Positions 51,401 through 58,263 of a stretch of DNA of 59,979 bases are shown here, piece after piece (the first letter of the stretch is position 1; the number at the start of each line of letters is the position of its first letter). The stretch is from NCBI GenBank assembly GCA_946617675.1, contig CAMOKH010000084.1:1-59979 (forward strand), in the 5' to 3' direction. The stretch is from an uncultured Prevotellaceae bacterium. GTDB taxonomy: Bacteria > Bacteroidota > Bacteroidia > Bacteroidales > Bacteroidaceae. Both the position numbers and the translations under genes were made by a program. The notes under the pieces were generated by a model. The model was not told where the DNA came from, searched no databases, and saw only the letters and a list, made by a program, of their open reading frames with translations.

Positions 51401-53530
51401 TGCACCGAGGGCTGACACCAGGCTGGCATTGTCCATCCGCGAGGCATCAGTGCCTTGTAGGCCGCTGCCATTGGCGATGCCGTGGCCGGGGCGGTAGTAG
51501 CTGTTATTGATGCTGGAACTGCTGCCCGACTTCAAACGAGCGAAGGTAGCGCTACCGTCACTGGATTGCAGGCTCATCGTGCCAGCCATCAGGCAGTTGT
51601 TGATAGCGACTCTTCCATTACTCCATCCCATGAACCCGGCGCAGTTGGTGGCTGTCGGGTCGATGATGCTTCCACTGAACAGGCAGTTGTCGAAGGTTGT
51701 CGTACTATTATCTGCATTATGGCCTACAAGACCTCCGTGGGTGGCATCCCTGTCGTCCGAAGCAAAGCGGTTGCCCTTGATGGTGGCGCTGCTCCAGCAG
51801 TTGGCAATGCGGGTGTTGCCTGATGCCACAGCAATCAATGTGGCCCCGAACTTCTGGTTGAGGGCATCGACGGTGCCCATGACGCGCAGGTTCTTGATGG
51901 TGGCATTACTTACATACCTGAACGGTGCGACGTTATCGTTGCCGTCGCCTTGGATGGCCAGGTTGATGGTGTTTCCGTTGCCGTCGAAGGTGCCCTTGAA
52001 CTCATGCTCGCTGTCGCCTATCATGCGCCACACATTGATGTCGGCATCCAGGCGGTAGTGCTTGTCGGCATACTGGGCATTGCCAGTGGCTATCCAGTCG
52101 GCCAGCCGGTTCCAGTCTTCGGTGCTGGCTATTGAATAGGGCGATTCTGCCGTGCCGTTGCCGTGGTATTCGGGACGGGTGCGCTGGGCCGCCTGGCTCA
52201 TGATGTTGGGCAGATAGTTCCACGTCAGGCGCATGGTGTGTGAAGCCTCGTCGGCCCATGAGGCTACGGCGCCCGTGGGCGAGTAGAGGGCCATGAGCGG
52301 ATTGACCAGCACGGTGGTGGCCACGGTGGGATTATCCTCCCATCCCCACAGCCCCGTCGTCGAGCGGCGCACGCGGTAGCGCGTTGTCATCAGCTGCTCC
52401 TCCGACTCTACCTCCTGGAGGTAATTCTCGTCGTAGAACTCATACTGCGTCTTGCTGTCGTCGTACATCTCCGACGTGATGGTTTGGAAGTCGGCCTCAC
52501 AACCGGTTAGCGAGCGCTGCACCTCGAAGAAGTCGGTCTCCGAGATATCGGGGTAGCCGGGGTAGCTGGTCTCCCACGTCACCTTCACACCGCCCTTTCC
52601 GTCGTTCGCCGGCAGGGCTTTCAGGTTAAGCGGGGCGTGGAGCATAGGCATGTTGACCTTTTCCGACGAGCGGCCAGTGATGTTGTAGCCATAGCTGTCT
52701 GTATAGTCGGCCACGATGTGGAAGTCATAGTGAGGCTCCGTGGCGTCGAGCAGCACGGTGCCGTTCATGTCCTGCCCTAAGTACTGGGAGCTCCAGCCCG
52801 TAGCGTCTTTGCTGGTTTTCCACTGGGCAAAGACGTTCGTCACGTTCTGGGCAGAGATATACCACATATAGCCAATCTTGCCGATGTCGTTGGGCATGAT
52901 GGTCGACTGCGTCAGCTCGGGGTCCAGGCCCTCCGGCGCCTCGGAGATGTCGAGGGTGACCAGGTCGGTGGGAATGCGCTTGCTGCCATTGTCGGTGGAC
53001 CATACATCCCACTCGAACTCCACCCGCTTGCCGCACCAGCTCATGGGCACGCGGAACTCCATCTCAATCCAGAAGATGTCGTCGTTAGGGGCCTTGGCCA
53101 CATCGGCGCCGCCGTTCTTGGTGAACGTCACGGGGGTCTGGCTGCCGCTGGTCAGCTGCAGCGTGTGGTTGTAGGCACAGTCCCAGTCGAACTCGAACCA
53201 GAAGTACATCCACTTGCCCTCCTGCTTCTGGTCGTCCTTCGTGCCGCACTTCGAGTGCAGCTCCATGAGCTGCCTGCTGCTCTGCCCTTGCACGGTGTAG
53301 TTCAGCACCGACTTGTGCTTGAACGAGAACTCGTGGTGGTCGCCGCCACCACCGCAGGGGAACCTCAGCTTGACGGTGTTCGTGCCCGACAAGTTGATCT
53401 GGTAATTGTACGATTTATGAAATTGGCTGCCGTCCAAATCAGCAAAGGCTTCCCTTGGCGAAAGGAATAGCGCCATCACTGCGGCTATCAGTAGCCTCAG
53501 TCGCGTTACTTCTTTTTTCTCCATAGTCAT
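42500..53530 (-). CDS. Giant (3676-residue) secreted multidomain surface protein
   Basis: Signal peptide about 1-31. Recognisable parts: two related regions at about 460-690 and 730-960 beginning 'GTAESPYSIASTEDWNRLAD' and 'GTESDPYLIESSDDWDNMAV', each with 'YYRLSSDITVSRM', 'FKGTFDGGGHII' and 'NCWSSATIYGDR' (GLUG-type beta-helix repeats); fibronectin-III-like strands near 1100; a carboxypeptidase-regulatory-like unit near 1190-1235; an acidic run EEEEEEDVPDPD near 2195; two LamG-like domains at about 2585-2750 and 2795-2985 ('YTLMFWFKTDADGTLIS', 'SLDEICLFDQAL'); a BACON-like domain near 3147-3220 ('YPRWLTVSPRTNTISPTEEQ'); and a sorting-like tail ending 'GVYIHQGKKIMIK'. Likely a type IX-exported adhesin or glycan-binding protein. 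Starts at Met1 or Met3; no clear promoter separates it from the tolC gene upstream. Confidence 0.85.
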   Translation of the reverse strand: MTMEKKEVTRLRLLIAAVMALFLSPREAFADLDGSQFHKSYNYQINLSGTNTVKLRFPCGGGGDHHEFSFKHKSVLNYTVQGQSSRQLMELHSKCGTKDDQKQEGKWMYFWFEFDWDCAYNHTLQLTSGSQTPVTFTKNGGADVAKAPNDDIFWIEMEFRVPMSWCGKRVEFEWDVWSTDNGSKRIPTDLVTLDISEAPEGLDPELTQSTIMPNDIGKIGYMWYISAQNVTNVFAQWKTSKDATGWSSQYLGQDMNGTVLLDATEPHYDFHIVADYTDSYGYNITGRSSEKVNMPMLHAPLNLKALPANDGKGGVKVTWETSYPGYPDISETDFFEVQRSLTGCEADFQTITSEMYDDSKTQYEFYDENYLQEVESEEQLMTTRYRVRRSTTGLWGWEDNPTVATTVLVNPLMALYSPTGAVASWADEASHTMRLTWNYLPNIMSQAAQRTRPEYHGNGTAESPYSIASTEDWNRLADWIATGNAQYADKHYRLDADINVWRMIGDSEHEFKGTFDGNGNTINLAIQGDGNDNVAPFRYVSNATIKNLRVMGTVDALNQKFGATLIAVASGNTRIANCWSSATIKGNRFASDDRDATHGGLVGHNADNSTTTFDNCLFSGSIIDPTATNCAGFMGWSNGRVAINNCLMAGTMSLQSSDGSATFARLKSGSSSSINNSYYRPGHGIANGSGLQGTDASRMDNASLVSALGAGWQDTGEVRPVLATSYQLPQYYYLPGSGTESDPYLIESSDDWDNMAVMIETDNAEYADKYYRLSSDITVSRMMGFDMETAFKGTFDGGGHIIYLSLQSDGSDHVAPFRYVDRATISNLRIMGTVDAGQQRYGASLIGMGYDANIINCWSSATIYGDRYDEVDKKAFHGGFVGEIGGTHTQRMIDCRFDGIISDRNATYCGGFVGHATSGGYSTFENCLMAGSMRLASTDDSDNFITGIAQSDMGYYINLIGSSMQGRDASNMTADQLTAALGSAWTVWQGKVVPVAVASEPTGNVMYIWDDRATMTLRLKNYNRAGQLVETVDYPVSTSEVAERKKEVSLNRSCVNSEVELIVSRGTSPLIAMADTAYYEAEVPADRLYFQVSGRVSKTVMAETRQSSVVLTWDMDGDAVDYFQVKRKIKGQPDTAYKIVADTLMTMSWEDTTVSPLYTYIYKVYSAVDCEGLSFNNSDEVEGACKHTGKVEGRIQFPDGTGVAGITVNISSDDNSVSVQAVTDENGHFEADELSYLGRNSITYQVTPVSTSNLGLEVESYGVTFNAESNYTELKAFVVTSGQRFSGFVMYDGTSIPVKGAGFLLNGQPVMRGSKPLETDFEGKFSFYVISGTNTIQAVMDGHHFTNDGYFKSSGGYNFEGDVENIYFYDDTKVKLIGRIVGGDTQGNLPLDHNLSHNNLGTGVKMVLSLEGDNTSWLVYDNLNPEKTTSDYTIAHEQDNSDHEYMTRVHTTRKRMEVWPDSKTGEYRLELPPVRWKVQQIYSDGYATLFQEGMVSEVIDLTDCLTEKRDTVIGRFTTQTGGTLEDPVVSYNAKYSRIYHNPVELTYKQQTYDSFSYLGDKYYKYKQVDGTSLKIPLAEEKEDGGVSYTFGYPVYSLYMQYPTKLSAVERYYWNNDQNSGIVDEVKVGGGQVTVQNDMLIKNNRQVVQLDENGEGTVIITVDELPYLLTGKDALRTITMTLTQDGTTYEAKPIQAYVLNIFRNGSAKDVISIDNPQCLDILRDPPGAYSSATLGRGSTLTTAFSMDMSLRVGSSLGMEVGKKLDNYFGVVSVASATEYGTLNMSKNIELFDFDIIYRMKNTMDVSYTATLKQDISTSAEPSMVGAPADLYIGTMGNMIVTPASTIRAIPDNVFQQMAARVGGTYSIAGMRLSGTLLEIAQGRAADGTLYHLVRDESLTAGNKVKSSFVYTQQHILNEIIPSLIEQSRSMMFIGSAEEAQAKANATGQLVYRSLVPADSPDFAVTNMKDGESVFNAYQPGKADDPDMSYVIHVPQGWNTENLRDSVAGNWSIVQSWVEMISTNEMQKQNVVDLAANYSLDGGGQVSYGEEFTSRMVMGMHSQLPFMIGAPKLNSKSLAILNVLGGFGPSLVKTLFQWINKKTSNKTNNDLNQNGTEIDFPGFHVKFNVSPVFDLDVTDWGKSETVVSRKESFNIKMNPMSHLDVDVYHVQPLTVIAMDMMKKLQEEKKKNGEEEEEEDVPDPDFRDMSSSLTYFGMTDMGKDALAMTNDVSSLLYPVSFVYRTRGGATAQPWEDERQALFYNSGNVLDARTKKIENPKIKLDKQSISGVSHSEPARFTVYLTNESEQPDAVTGPLQYGILYLKDGSNPYGAKVFADGQGLTESGITVKLLPGTVVQKVIEVVAGEDFDYEGLTLGVRPLGGYQGALADEVSFDVHFLRTAGNIDIASPADKWIMNTDAEYDNQRGYFIPVVISGFDKHQKNFDHIEFQYKESARGEDFWTNLCSYYADSTLMAKASGMKEMIPANGNITAHFYGEGVQMEKAYDLRAVLYCRNGNDFLTTSSKVMSGVKDTRRPQLFGTPEPVNGILGAGENIVFNFSEDIEYNYLSSITNFEVKGEVNNDAVTNDISLQFDGKGGVQSEAERNFADKDITIDLMIRPDDTGEEMPLFSHGSDGKKLQLWVTADNRLKAKVNDAEYISTSTFKAGEFTQVAMVISQPTAEGGSGQLQFFNGGVNIGTFQLEEAYTGTGVIIFGSTNEANPRSRSYYRGRMMEAKLWYRALNGGQIGTTYGNKRLTGYEKGLMDYWPMDEGHGDYVVDKAQGATLQIGSGVAWAKPGGMSLHLNRSDKGVALDQMAINRTSEQDYTLMFWFKTDADGTLISNGSGHAEDEGSENQFFIGFESDQLKYRTNGMEMLIPGQWTDGDWHHYAMTVNRAMNVLNIYIDQTLVASAEPETLGGISGGHPMLGSCVYDRVAGGYVKTFDAANYLEGSLDEICLFDQALPLTLIKSFSTRSPQGDEAGLLTYIGFQRQERSKDNDIVTQPYVYSKKVYKDENGEVIYEKDPLTQQPTTTPQRDYLFTDEPQTILGHIDQTGGAPVMPEQELHNLNFSFVGRDHSILVNINNSDEKINKRNIYVTMREIPDKNGNNMASAATACFFVDRNPLRWKQKTVQMEQAYGNETTFEVAIQNNSQVSHTFTVENYPRWLTVSPRTNTISPTEEQWITFTVNKDLNVGSFDEIIYLTDENGLSEPIVLSLKVNGNQPEWTNGVDRALRQHSMNITARVMLNNEIDVEPDDIVGVFDNNGVCHGVANISYSEDTGESFAFITVYDSLTTEHPLNFRLWNHSIGKEQTLTARDENNLRNDTIKFSPSKVVGSPAKPLLLVGGEEYIQTIALYKGWNWVSFNLLSDELSDFNTLLDRLPLHEGDIMTDNVSGAVLVYTNGHWMTSDSNQPTRINYKHAYFFKVQEDVNIQLSGSLIKQKADRTITVGNKWNSIGYTPMLNLTVQTALTDYNNKAKDGDVIKSHDEYAIYTVTNGVGQWKGSLKYMKPGEGYMLYRTDANETQFTYPFYEPTSTFLDEVVSTPVRTQSRATMSLTARARGIEPQAGDRLMAYAGSEPCGEVSADDEGIFYLSVAGDEDTPIWFALEREGDIIATTSEVMTYQANAIIGKPELPTAIDFTTVQAVADGWYTLTGIRLGSKPKQPGVYIHQGKKIMIK

Positions 53531-53594
53531 CTCGTGAGTTTCTTTTTGTCAATTCAGTTCTTCTGCAAGTCGTTGCGTATGCCGACAGACGCTC

Positions 53595-55025
53595 CTACTT
53601 CGCACCGCCGCCCAGCGCAATGTAGAGGGCGATGACGGCCTGGGCTCCCTTATACATGTTCATGGCCTCAGAGAGTTGCGAGTTGAGCAACGACTCCTGG
53701 GCGGTGAGCACTTCGAGGTAGTTGGCCTTACCGTTATCCATCAGTTCGTGGGTGCCGGTGTAAGCCTCGTTCAGCACCTCCACCTGACGGTGGTAGTACT
53801 GGTGCTTCTCGCGGGCAGCGGCGCAGTCGGCAAGGGCTTCGTTCACCTGGTTGCCGGCGTCGATGACGGTCTGCACATACTTCTTCTGCAGGTCCTCCTG
53901 CGTCAGCTGGTTGATCTTGAGGTTGGCCTTCAGCTTGCCACGGGCAAAGATGGGCTGTGTCAGCTGTCCGACGAAGCTGAGCAGCAGCTTGCCGGGGTCG
54001 ACGACTGCACCGCCGGCAGAGTTAGTCCAGCCGCCGGTGCCGTTGAGCGTGATGCTGGGGAAGAAGGCGGCACGGGCAGCCTGGGTGTTGTAGAACGCCT
54101 CCTCCATGCCGGCAGTGGCCATGCGGATGTCGGGGCGCATCTCGAGCATAGCGGCGGGCACGCCAATCTTCAGGAACTTCGTGTCGAACATACGCTGCCC
54201 GGTGTCGCCCTGAGCCTCAGGATGGTGCAGGGCCGAAGAGCCCCACCTCTGACGGTTGATATGCTGCGGCGTAATGCCAATCAGCTTGCACAGCGCATTC
54301 TCCGTGGCACGGATGTTGCGGCGTGTGTCTACTATCTGTGTCTTCACGTTCAGGTACGACGACTCCATCTGGTTGACGGCAGTGCTGTATGACTTACCGT
54401 TCTCCCAGAGCGTCTTCTGCGTCTCGAGCGAGGCGTTCCAGAGGCTGTCGGTAGCCGTCAGGATGGTCAGCTGCTGGTCGAGCAGCTGAAGCATGTAATA
54501 CTGCTGGGCTGTGGCCGAGACGAGGTTTGCCTTAACGGCCTCCTCACGCAGCCTGGCCTGAAGGAGCACTGCCTGCGACGCACGCTTCTTATTGGTAAGC
54601 GAGCCGAACACATCGACATCCATCGACAGCTGTAGCGGCAGGTTGTAGGTCTTCGACCACGGGTTGTCGTCAAACTTGGCCAGCGTGCCCTGCGGCGAGA
54701 AGTAGAGCGACGGCAGGTAGGCCATCTTGGCCATCCGCAGTGAGGCCTCGCTCTTCTCCACGGCGATGCGCGCTGAGTTCAGGTCGGTGTTGTTGGCCAG
54801 CACCTGCTCGATAAGCTGCTGCAACAGCGGGTCGGTGAAGAACTCACGCCACGACATCTGGGCGAGGGAAGCCCCCCCTACTGCCCCCGAGGGGGCTTCT
54901 ATACCAAACAGGTCGCTGGTGTTTCCCCCGGGGAATGACTGGGGGGCTTCATACTTATCGTAAAGTCCGCAGCCCGTGAGCGCCAGGCTCACGGCTGCAG
55001 TCATCATAATATCTTTTGTTCTCAT
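53595..55025 (-). CDS. RND efflux outer-membrane factor (TolC/OprM-type lipoprotein)
   Basis: 476 residues with lipobox (LALTGC, Cys19). Two outer-membrane-efflux repeats are visible ('LLQQLIEQVLANNTDLNSAR', 'EKSEASLRMAKMAYLPSLYF' and, in the second half, 'PDIRMATAGMEEAFYNTQAA', 'FFPSITLNGTGGW'). It forms the channel through which the RND pump expels substrates. Residues about 28-54 (from PQSFPGG to GAVGGASLA) are encoded by a stretch of C/G-rich inverted repeats (54868-54950), apparently an in-frame insertion between the lipid-anchored start and 'MSWREFFTDPLL', where relatives have a shorter linker. It follows the permease in one operon. Confidence 0.9.
   Translation of the reverse strand: MRTKDIMMTAAVSLALTGCGLYDKYEAPQSFPGGNTSDLFGIEAPSGAVGGASLAQMSWREFFTDPLLQQLIEQVLANNTDLNSARIAVEKSEASLRMAKMAYLPSLYFSPQGTLAKFDDNPWSKTYNLPLQLSMDVDVFGSLTNKKRASQAVLLQARLREEAVKANLVSATAQQYYMLQLLDQQLTILTATDSLWNASLETQKTLWENGKSYSTAVNQMESSYLNVKTQIVDTRRNIRATENALCKLIGITPQHINRQRWGSSALHHPEAQGDTGQRMFDTKFLKIGVPAAMLEMRPDIRMATAGMEEAFYNTQAARAAFFPSITLNGTGGWTNSAGGAVVDPGKLLLSFVGQLTQPIFARGKLKANLKINQLTQEDLQKKYVQTVIDAGNQVNEALADCAAAREKHQYYHRQVEVLNEAYTGTHELMDNGKANYLEVLTAQESLLNSQLSEAMNMYKGAQAVIALYIALGGGAK
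54868..54950. repeat. C/G-rich inverted repeat embedded near the 5' end of the outer-membrane factor gene
   Basis: GAAGCCCCC (54868-54876) is inverted relative to two copies of GGGGGCTTC (54891-54899 and 54942-54950); CCCCCGGGG lies between. The element is in frame and encodes part of a Gly/Ser/Ala/Pro linker. Confidence 0.65.
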
Positions 55026-55043
55026 AATTTCTATGCGATAGCA

Positions 55044-55078
55044 ACTATTTCACTTTCCACTATTCACTTTTCACTTCA
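55044..55078 (+). repeat. Five-heptamer array at the permease/outer-membrane-factor junction
   Basis: ACTATTT, CACTTTC, CACTATT, CACTTTT, CACTTCA, 35 bp. It includes the permease stop codon and encodes its last residues (AEVKSE). Confidence 0.85.
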
Positions 55079-58000
55079 GCTTTCCCCTGGAACCGCTCAT
55101 GCAGTTTCTGGAATACGATGAAGAAGGCGGGAACGACAAAGAGCAGGGCAACGGTGCCGATGCTCATGCCGCCGATGACGCCAAGGGCGAGGGCACGGTT
55201 ACCATTGGCACCGGCGCCGCCCTCGATGACCAGCGGAACCATACCGATAATCATCGTGGCTACGGTCATCAGGATGGGGCGCAGACGCTCCTTGCAGGCC
55301 TCGAAGGCAGCCTCGACGATGCCCATGCCCTGGGCACGGCGCTCGGAGGCGAACTCCGTAATCAGGATGGCCGTCTTCGACAACAGTCCGATCAGCATGA
55401 TGACACCCGTCTGCAGGTAGATGTTGTTGTCCATGCCGGGGAAGTGAACCAGCGAACCGAGGTATGCAAACACAAAGGCGCCCATCAGTCCGAACGGCAC
55501 GGAGAACAGCACGGCCCACGGCGTGAACCAAGAGTTGTAGAGCGAAGCCAGGATGAGGTATATCAGGATGACGCAGATGACGTAGATGAGGGCCGTGGTG
55601 TTTGAACCGGCTGCTTCCTCCACCTCGCGCGACATGGCGCTGTACTCGTAGGTGTAGCCTTTCGGCATCTCCTTCTCAAACACCTCTGCGATGATCTCGT
55701 GAACCTCACCCTCGCTGGCGCCGTTGGCCATGATGTTGCAGGTGATGCTCTGGAACAGGTTGAAGTGCTCGATGTTCGACGGACCGACAATCTCCTTCAG
55801 CGAGACGAACTCAGCGAGCGGAGCCATCTTGCCGCCCTTCACCTTGACGAAGATGTTGTTGAGCGACGACGGGTCGAGGCGGTACTCGGGCGAGGCGGCA
55901 GCCATGATGCGGTAGACCTTACCAAACTGGTTGAAGTTGCCGATGTACGAGCCGCCGCAGAAGGAACCGAGCGTGCTCAGCACCGTCTTCGGCGACACAC
56001 CGGCACGGTCGCACTGTGTGGGGTCGACTTCAACCTGATACTTCGGGTAGCGCTCCGAGTACGACGACATGGCCATGTTGATTTCGGGCCGCTCGGCCAG
56101 CTTGTTCAGGAAGTTCTGGGTGTGCTTGGCAAACTCCGACAGGTTGCCGTCGGAGGGGTCCTGCACCACGAGGCTCACGCTGTTGCTCGAACCGTAGCCC
56201 GGCACCTGTGGCAGCTGGAAGGGCAGCACCTGCACGTTCTTGATATCCTTGCAGGCAAAGTATATACGGCCGATGACGAGGTCGATGAGGTGGTTCATGC
56301 CCGGACGGTCGTCCCAGTGCTTCAGCCGGACGACGAGCGTGGCAAAGTTGGAGCCGTTGCCCGAAATCAGACCGTAGCCGCAGGCCGTGGCAAAGCTCTC
56401 CAACTCGGGAATCTCCTTCACCTTAGCCTCCACCAGCTTCGTCAGCTCCTGCGTCTGCTTCAGCGTATAGCCCTCCGGGGCACGGATCTCAGCGAGGAAG
56501 ACGCCCTGGTCCTCCTGCGGCACGAGTCCCGACGGCAGGCTCTTCATAAAGAACATGAGCAGGACGGCGGCAACGGCCAGCAGGCTCCATGCCAGGATGG
56601 GGCGCTTGATGAACTTCTGGACGCTCTTGCTGTACTTGTTGTAGATAGCGTTGTAGCTGGCAGTATAAGCCTTCTTCGTGTAGTAGGTCAGACTCTTGCC
56701 TTCCTTCTTGCCTTCAGTCACCTTCAGCATGATGGCACAGAGGGCGGGGCACAGCGTCAGTGCCGACACGCACGACAGTCCGACGGCCGAGGCGATGGTG
56801 ACGCCGAACTGCGTGAAGAACGTGCCCGACGTGCCGCCCATGAAGGTCACGGGGACGAACACCGCCATGAATACCAAGGTACACGAGATGACGGCCACCG
56901 ACACCTCGCTCATGGCCTGGCGCGTAGCCTCGCGGGCGTCGCTGATGCCATTCTCCATTTTCGCCATCACGGCCTCGACCACCACAATGGCGTCATCGAC
57001 CACCGTACCGATGGCCAGCACCAGTGCAAACAGCGTCAGGATGTTCAGCGAGAAGCCCGCCAGCGCGACGATGGCAAACGTTCCCAAGAGCGATACGCAG
57101 ATTGATATCGAGGGTATGATCGTCGCCTTGATGTTCTGCAGGAAGAAGAACACGACGAGAATCACGAGGATGATGGCTATGATGAGCGTCTCCACCACGT
57201 TGTGGATGGCCGCGAAGAGGAAGTCGTCAGACGTCTGCAAGGTGACAAACTCCAGTCCGGCGGGCATCGTTGCCTTCATGTCCTCACACATCTTCGTGAT
57301 GCGGGCGTTCACCTCAGTGGCATTGGCCTCCGGAGCCTGGAACACCATGAGCAGCGTACCGGGCTGGCCGTTGATGTTCGACAGGAAGCTGTAGCTCTGG
57401 GCACCAATCTCCACCTCAGCCACGTCGCTCAGGTGCAGCAGGTGGCCGCCATCGCTCGTCTTCAGGACGATGTCGTTGAACTCCTCGACGCTCTTCAGCG
57501 TGCCCTTGTACTCCATCGAGTACTGGTACTTGTTCTCCGACTGCTCACCCAGGGAGCCCGTCGACGTCACGAAGCTCTGGCCGCTGATGGCGGCGAAGAC
57601 GTCGTTCGGCTCCAGACCGTACTGCGCCATCACGTCGGGCTTCAGCCAGATGCGCAGGGCGTAGGTGTTACCCAGTGCCGTTACGTCGCCCACGCCCGTG
57701 ATACGCATCAGGCGCGGCTTGATGTTGATGTCGACGTAGTTCGAGATGAAGTCGTCGTCATACTTCCCGTCCGCGCTCCTCACGGCGAGAATGCGCAGAA
57801 TGTTGCTCTGCATCTTCATCACCTGTACGCCCACCTTCGTCACGTCGGCAGGCAGCAGGGCCAGCGCCCTCGACACGCGGTTCTGCACGTTCACCGCCGC
57901 CATGTCGGGGTCGGTGCCCTGTTCGAAGTACACGCTGATGCTCACATTGCCCGACGACGAGGCCTTCGAGGTCATATAGGTCATGCCGGGCACGCCGTTG

Positions 58001-58209
58001 ATGTTCTCCTCCAGCGGCTGGATGACCGACTTCATAATCGTGTTAGCGTCGGCACCGGTGTAGGAGGTTATCACCATCACCTGGGGCGGCGCAATGCTGG
58101 GATACTGCTCAATGGAAAGCGACTTCATGCAGATGAAGCCCACCATCGCAATAACGATACTGATGGCACACGCCATCACGTATCTATTGATGAATATGTT
58201 GTTTTTCAT
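55060..58209 (-). CDS. RND multidrug efflux permease (HAE1/AcrB-type)
   Basis: 1049 residues, full length. The N-terminal 'MKNNIFINRYVMACAISIVI' then 'SIEQYPSIAPPQVMVITSYT' and the TM4 'GTVVDDAIVVVEAVMAKMEN' with the proton-relay Asp pair are diagnostic; 12 membrane helices and two large porter loops are in the usual places ('GGTSGTFFTQFGVTIASAVG', 'GIFLAEIRAPEGYTL'-type, here GVFLAEIRAPEGYTL). It exports hydrophobic and amphiphilic compounds using the proton gradient. Adaptor is upstream (17 nt gap) and outer-membrane factor downstream. Both its flanks and its last residues (EVKSE) are heptamer-derived. Confidence 0.95.
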   Translation of the reverse strand: MKNNIFINRYVMACAISIVIAMVGFICMKSLSIEQYPSIAPPQVMVITSYTGADANTIMKSVIQPLEENINGVPGMTYMTSKASSSGNVSISVYFEQGTDPDMAAVNVQNRVSRALALLPADVTKVGVQVMKMQSNILRILAVRSADGKYDDDFISNYVDINIKPRLMRITGVGDVTALGNTYALRIWLKPDVMAQYGLEPNDVFAAISGQSFVTSTGSLGEQSENKYQYSMEYKGTLKSVEEFNDIVLKTSDGGHLLHLSDVAEVEIGAQSYSFLSNINGQPGTLLMVFQAPEANATEVNARITKMCEDMKATMPAGLEFVTLQTSDDFLFAAIHNVVETLIIAIILVILVVFFFLQNIKATIIPSISICVSLLGTFAIVALAGFSLNILTLFALVLAIGTVVDDAIVVVEAVMAKMENGISDAREATRQAMSEVSVAVISCTLVFMAVFVPVTFMGGTSGTFFTQFGVTIASAVGLSCVSALTLCPALCAIMLKVTEGKKEGKSLTYYTKKAYTASYNAIYNKYSKSVQKFIKRPILAWSLLAVAAVLLMFFMKSLPSGLVPQEDQGVFLAEIRAPEGYTLKQTQELTKLVEAKVKEIPELESFATACGYGLISGNGSNFATLVVRLKHWDDRPGMNHLIDLVIGRIYFACKDIKNVQVLPFQLPQVPGYGSSNSVSLVVQDPSDGNLSEFAKHTQNFLNKLAERPEINMAMSSYSERYPKYQVEVDPTQCDRAGVSPKTVLSTLGSFCGGSYIGNFNQFGKVYRIMAAASPEYRLDPSSLNNIFVKVKGGKMAPLAEFVSLKEIVGPSNIEHFNLFQSITCNIMANGASEGEVHEIIAEVFEKEMPKGYTYEYSAMSREVEEAAGSNTTALIYVICVILIYLILASLYNSWFTPWAVLFSVPFGLMGAFVFAYLGSLVHFPGMDNNIYLQTGVIMLIGLLSKTAILITEFASERRAQGMGIVEAAFEACKERLRPILMTVATMIIGMVPLVIEGGAGANGNRALALGVIGGMSIGTVALLFVVPAFFIVFQKLHERFQGKAEVKSE

Positions 58210-58263
58210 CTTTCACTCTTCACTTTTCACTTCTCACTCTTCACTTCTTCACTTTTCACTTCT
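58207..58263 (+). repeat. Heptamer array at the adaptor/permease junction
   Basis: CATCTTT, then CACTCTT, CACTTTT, CACTTCT, CACTCTT, CACTTCT (58214-58248), then after a 1-nt shift CACTTTT, CACTTCT. It spans the adaptor stop codon and encodes the adaptor tail EEVKSEEVKSEK. Confidence 0.85.
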
